The notes beneath the pieces were generated by a model. The model did not search any database and had not been told where the DNA came from. It saw only the letters and a list, made by a program, of their open reading frames with translations. This document shows, in pieces, positions 60,647 to 64,000 of a stretch of 64,000 nucleotides of DNA (the stretch's first letter is position 1; every line of letters starts with the position of its first letter). The position numbers and the translations under genes are program-made. The DNA is from Puffinus mauretanicus. Lineage: Eukaryota; Chordata; Aves; Procellariiformes; Procellariidae. The stretch is from NCBI GenBank assembly GCA_023333565.1, contig JAJKFH010003627.1, forward strand, positions 6,615,501 through 6,679,500, in the 5' to 3' direction.

Positions 60647-62125
60647 GTGTTTCCTATTATCACAAGACACCCATCCTTCTCGATGAATATTTCCCATCTG
60701 TTCTGTTCCGGGCACATAAAAAGACGCGTCCAAAGAATACTGTGCAAAAGCAAAAGGAAAATTCTGGGAATATCGACTATAATATCAACTGGATCTGGCG
60801 GGGGGCTCCAACATGTGTGTTTTCCATATGGGGGAATATACTGCCCGTCTTTCGTCGCCGGCAGCCGATCGCAGCGCCAGAAATCGGGCTCTCCGGGATT
60901 TCAGCGACGTTTTCCCGAATATCTTTCCCGGTCTCTAAGCGGGGCCGAGAAACGAGCCGTTTCTATCAATTTATCGCGATTTTTTTTTCCACGGGAGCCC
61001 GTGGGCAGGAGTTTACCGGGCAAGGACGGAGGGGAAAGACCAGACGGCTCCGCTCAGAGCCGTGGTTTCATTTCCTCCACCAAAATGTGCCCGACACCTG
61101 CCTGCGGTTGGGGTAAATCCCCACTCCGGGCAGAACCCGGAGCGTGCCCACGTCTGGCAGCAGCAAAAAAAAAAACCGGGGGGATTGGGCGCAACCCGAA
61201 CCGGAGCCCCCCGCAGCCGGTTCACACATCGTTTGCGGCGGCGGAGCGGCTTCCTCCAGCCGCCCCGACGGCGGAGCAGGCGGCACCGGCTCCGGTACCG
61301 GCATCACAGCGGGCGGTCCACGCCGAGCATCCGCCAAGCGCCCGGGGCCAGACGGGGAGGGGGCTCCGGGCACCCCAATCGGAGTGCCCGTCGCGGGTGG
61401 GGAAGGGGCCGAGGCGCGCTGCGACAGGGACGACGGGGCCCGGCGCTCCGGGGATGCAGTGTCTGAGGGGCACCGCTTGGCCCCGGCCTCCCTGGGGGTC
61501 TGCACGACCCTCCGGAGCTGCCTCCCTCGCACAAAACCTTTGCAGCTGCCGTGCTGCCCCCGGGAGGGGGGGGCACACTATTCCTAATGCCACCCACCTC
61601 TCAGCAGAGATGGGGAGGGGGGGACACGGGGACCCCCCTGCAGCCTGGCCACAGGTTCCCCACCTCCAGCTGCAGCTGGAAAACGCACTTGGACTGGGGG
61701 GCGGGCGGTCACCCGGGTTGGGCGATTTCGCCAGTCGCGGTTCCCCGAGGAGACCCGAGGGTGCGGTCTCCCCCCAGGAGCTGGGGCGGGGAAGAGCGGC
61801 CGGGATGGGGGGTAAGGACCGGCCGGAGCCGCGGGAGAGACGGAAAGGCGGCCGCGGGTGGGTCTCCCCTCCCGCAGGGCTAAGGGGGGGTCCCGGCCCC
61901 CAGCCACAACTCCAGCTGCTTGGGGCAGAGCGCAGCGGGTGTGGGACCCTCCGCGGTGCGGCGGGAGGGGAGCCCCAGGGCGAGGGGAGGCTGCCGGGGA
62001 CGCAGCCCGGGGTCAGCTCGCCGCAGCTCCCGGGAGGTCAGAAATGGCCTTTTCGACGATCTCCTGAGCTCAAGAGCCCGCAGAAACGTCCCTCTGAAGT
62101 GATCCTCTTGGCAGGGACTTATTGA
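60647..62125 (+). other. 492-codon open frame of unknown status, longest in the window
   Basis: The + strand frame runs 1479 bases without a stop, from an ATG at 60647 to a stop ending at 62125, entirely inside the CpG domain. The first roughly 130 codons lie in DNA of near-even GC and the remainder in very GC-rich DNA. The conceptual product is rich in R, G, P, S and A, with several poly-Gly/Pro stretches. It has no signal peptide, transmembrane segment, zinc finger, homeodomain, forkhead or other motif that I recognise. Frames of 97-154 codons are also open on the - strand across 61.07-61.60 kb, which argues for composition as the cause. It could be a genuine single-exon gene, an unspliced first exon or, most likely, chance in stop-poor DNA. 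Confidence 0.15.
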
Positions 62126-63140
62126 AAGAGATACACAGAGTAAGAGCATGCCCGATAGGAGATGTGAGCGTTGAGGGGCAGGGAAGAAAATGAAATTAAA
62201 ACCGAATTAAAAAGAAGAAGGAAAGAGAAAGGTGGGAAAACGAAATTATCCTCCTTGTGAAACGTGTCGGGCTTCTCCGGAGCAACTGGAAAGGGAGGCC
62301 TTTCCACCAGGGTGGATAAATTTACTCGTGTCCCACATGACCGAGGGTGGGGGACCCGGGGCGGGGGGGAAAGAGAAAGGTCATGGGACTGGGATTTGGG
62401 TTGTAAGTCACAGACGAGACGTGGATTTCAGTGCCGGGATCCGCGTTAGGTGGCAGTGGCCTCGAGTTTTGCAAGAGAAGTAATTAAATAAGAAAAAGAA
62501 AAAAGAAACAAAAAGGCGCGGGGGGAGAGGAAAGGGCATTTCAGAAATAACCCCAGTAAAATCTCGGGGGTTAGCGGTGGGAAGGTGGTTTTGGGGGGCA
62601 CAGATCCAGGAGACCGTCGCTGGGAGACCCTGCTCGCCTAGGGAAGGGGTTGCCCCCCACATCCCCCCGGGCCGGCGGTGGGTGCTCGGCGCTGCACCCC
62701 GCGCCGGCTCAGAGGACGCCCTCCCGCCCGGCCCCGGCTCTCGGCCCCGACTGTCGACGAGCCCTGCCCGCTCCTTTTGTTGCCTCTGTTTTGCGGCCAC
62801 GTCTCTCTCCCGGGAAGAGGAGATCACAGGAGCGCTGCAGGCGGGAGGGGGGGGCAGCACTGCCCCGCCAGCCGCCCCACATCTCCCTCCCCTCTCCCCC
62901 ACGCACCCTGCCAGGACCCGCCGCGGAGGGGGAGCCGCGGTCCGAGGCGAGGGGGGTCCGTCTGGCTGGACCCTGGCATTTTTTGGCCCCATCCCCAGTA
63001 GGGGGAAGTTTTTCCTTCTCCACTTACTTTGTTTAAATTTAAAGCGACAGCGGCGGCCCCTCCGTCCCCGGCCCGCCGAGGGTCCGGCCCGCCGCAGCTG
63101 AGCTGCGGCCGGGGGTGCCCCTAGCACGGCTCCGCTCCGA

Positions 63141-63168
63141 CCCGGGTGTAGGGTTTCCTACACCCGGG
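63141..63168. repeat. Perfect 12 bp inverted repeat with 4-base spacer
   Basis: CCCGGGTGTAGG (63141-63152), spacer GTTT, then CCTACACCCGGG (63157-63168). It can form a very stable hairpin in RNA or single-stranded DNA. It lies in CpG-rich DNA without a recognised gene. Confidence 0.9.
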
Positions 63169-63399
63169 GTCTTGTCCTGTGTCCCCCCCTTCCCTCTGCC
63201 CAGGGCTGATGGGCGCCACGGGGGGCACCCCAGGTAATCTCGTCTGGGTGGGGGGAAAAATTCCCACGGATTTTGTAGCGAGTCCGGCTGGAATTAAAGG
63301 CAATCGTGTGCCCTCTCACTGCTGAGGAGTGATTTGGGGGAGAGAGTGGGGGCTCGTTCAGGTTACACGGACTTTCCGAGGACTCTCTGCTCACCTCCA

Positions 63400-63890
63400 T
63401 CGGCAGGGAAAAGCGGAGTATCTGGGAATTTTTGCGAGAGTGAAAGGAATCGCCCGTGTTGGTTTAACGCGTTTCAAAACCCCGGTACTAACGAAAGAGG
63501 AATGTAATTTCACTTAACAGGCGAGTTACAGCCGGGAAATCGAAATCTGATCGAAACGGACAAGGACGGCCCCGAAAAGCGCTTCTCTGCCACCCTGAGA
63601 CATGGAGCCCGACCGTCGATACCCGGAAAGAATCGGGGGTGGGAGAAACACCACCAAATCGGTAATTAGAAAGATCCCGAGGCACCGACACGAAGCCTCT
63701 CCTGTAGGAACAGACACACAAACACATTACACCCCTTCGGGCTCCCGCCCGACCTCTCAACGGGGAGATAATCTCCATTGCAGGTTTTAATTCGGGTTTA
63801 CGAGACCTGCTTTGGCACACGGAGAGATGAACGATTACAATTCACTCCATATCCATATATCTAATTTATCCGCATCCCAGGGGGAGGGAT
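63400..63890. other. CpG-rich DNA passing into an AT-rich candidate element
   Basis: From 63.42 to 63.77 kb CpG-containing words are frequent in DNA that is not itself very GC-rich (CGTTTC, CGAAAG, CGAAATC, CGAAACGG), a sign of long-term absence of methylation. From about 63.82 to 63.88 kb the sequence turns AT-rich (GAACGATTACAATTCACTCC, then ATATCTAATTTATCC) and resembles a conserved promoter-proximal element. Confidence 0.4.
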
Positions 63891-64000
63891 GCGGGCAGCC
63901 AGGGCTGTTGGGAAGCGAGGTATCCTGTCTGCCTGCGGCTGGGAAAGGCCGCCGGGCGCCGGGCTCCGGGCTGCTCGGTACCGGCTGCCCAGCGGGGCCG

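Larger units (their letters stand above)
58780..64000. promoter_or_regulatory. Multi-kilobase CpG-island domain, open at the right edge
   Basis: CpG is retained at high density through most of the last 5 kb. The densest parts are about 59.98-60.62, 60.84-62.10, 62.33-63.33 and 63.40-63.76 kb, and a further stretch runs to the window end. Long clustered CpG islands of this size in vertebrates typically cover promoters of developmental regulator genes and are Polycomb targets. Strand and transcription start are not settled. The gene itself is not recognisable inside the window, and its exons may begin to the right of 64 kb. Confidence 0.7.

Noticed and set aside
1..64000. CRISPR arrays, insertion sequences, operons, ribosome-binding sites
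   Set aside because: The window is vertebrate DNA. No regularly spaced repeats with unique spacers and no bacterial gene organisation are present.
1..64000. Endogenous retrovirus or LTR element
   Set aside because: No paired long terminal repeats, primer-binding site plus polypurine tract, or gag/pol-like frames could be recognised.

Overview
This 64 kb window looks like non-coding vertebrate DNA, most probably from a bird. The evidence is the repeat content. Four fragments resemble the 3' end of CR1 LINEs: two on the - strand near 4.7 and 8.2 kb, and two on the + strand near 52.1 and 53.9 kb. A handful of old MIR-type SINE relics is also present, the best at 28.6 kb. Otherwise interspersed repeats are very sparse. 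I see no Alu, B1, L1 or LTR elements. A crocodilian or turtle would also carry CR1 and MIR, so the avian call is an inference.

I could not recognise a single protein-coding exon, tRNA or rRNA. Long open frames occur mainly where the DNA is GC-rich, C-rich or a simple repeat, and none has a domain I recognise. The largest is a 492-codon + strand frame at 60647-62125 in a CpG-rich domain. It is kept only as a low-confidence observation.

Layout. Positions 1-12000 are AT-rich to neutral intergenic DNA with two CR1 scraps and one possible polyadenylation site near 3.1 kb. Positions 12000-16000 hold AT-rich blocks that look like conserved regulatory DNA (perfect SOX inverted repeat at 12852, POU octamer at 15547) interleaved with three small CpG-rich islands. 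Positions 16000-41000 are mostly featureless, with further enhancer-like blocks at 19.7-20.6, 26.5-27.0, 30.1-30.6 and 33.0-34.1 kb; the last contains a consensus GLI site. At 41.4-41.6 kb there is a compact - strand core-promoter-like module: a TATA box with tandem GC-box repeats upstream. Positions 45000-52000 are GC-richer, with small CpG islands, MIR relics and simple repeats. Positions 52000-54100 contain two CR1 tails flanking a 300 bp TTTTC array. From about 58.8 kb to the right edge lies a multi-kilobase CpG-rich domain with a promoter-like cluster at 59.9 kb (SOX, TEAD and CCAAT motifs plus a full RFX X-box).

Overall reading (inference): this is a regulatory gene desert flanking a developmental gene whose promoter or first exon lies in, or just beyond, the right-hand CpG domain. 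The gene cannot be named from this sequence alone. All calls of conserved elements rest on composition and motif content. No alignment could be run.
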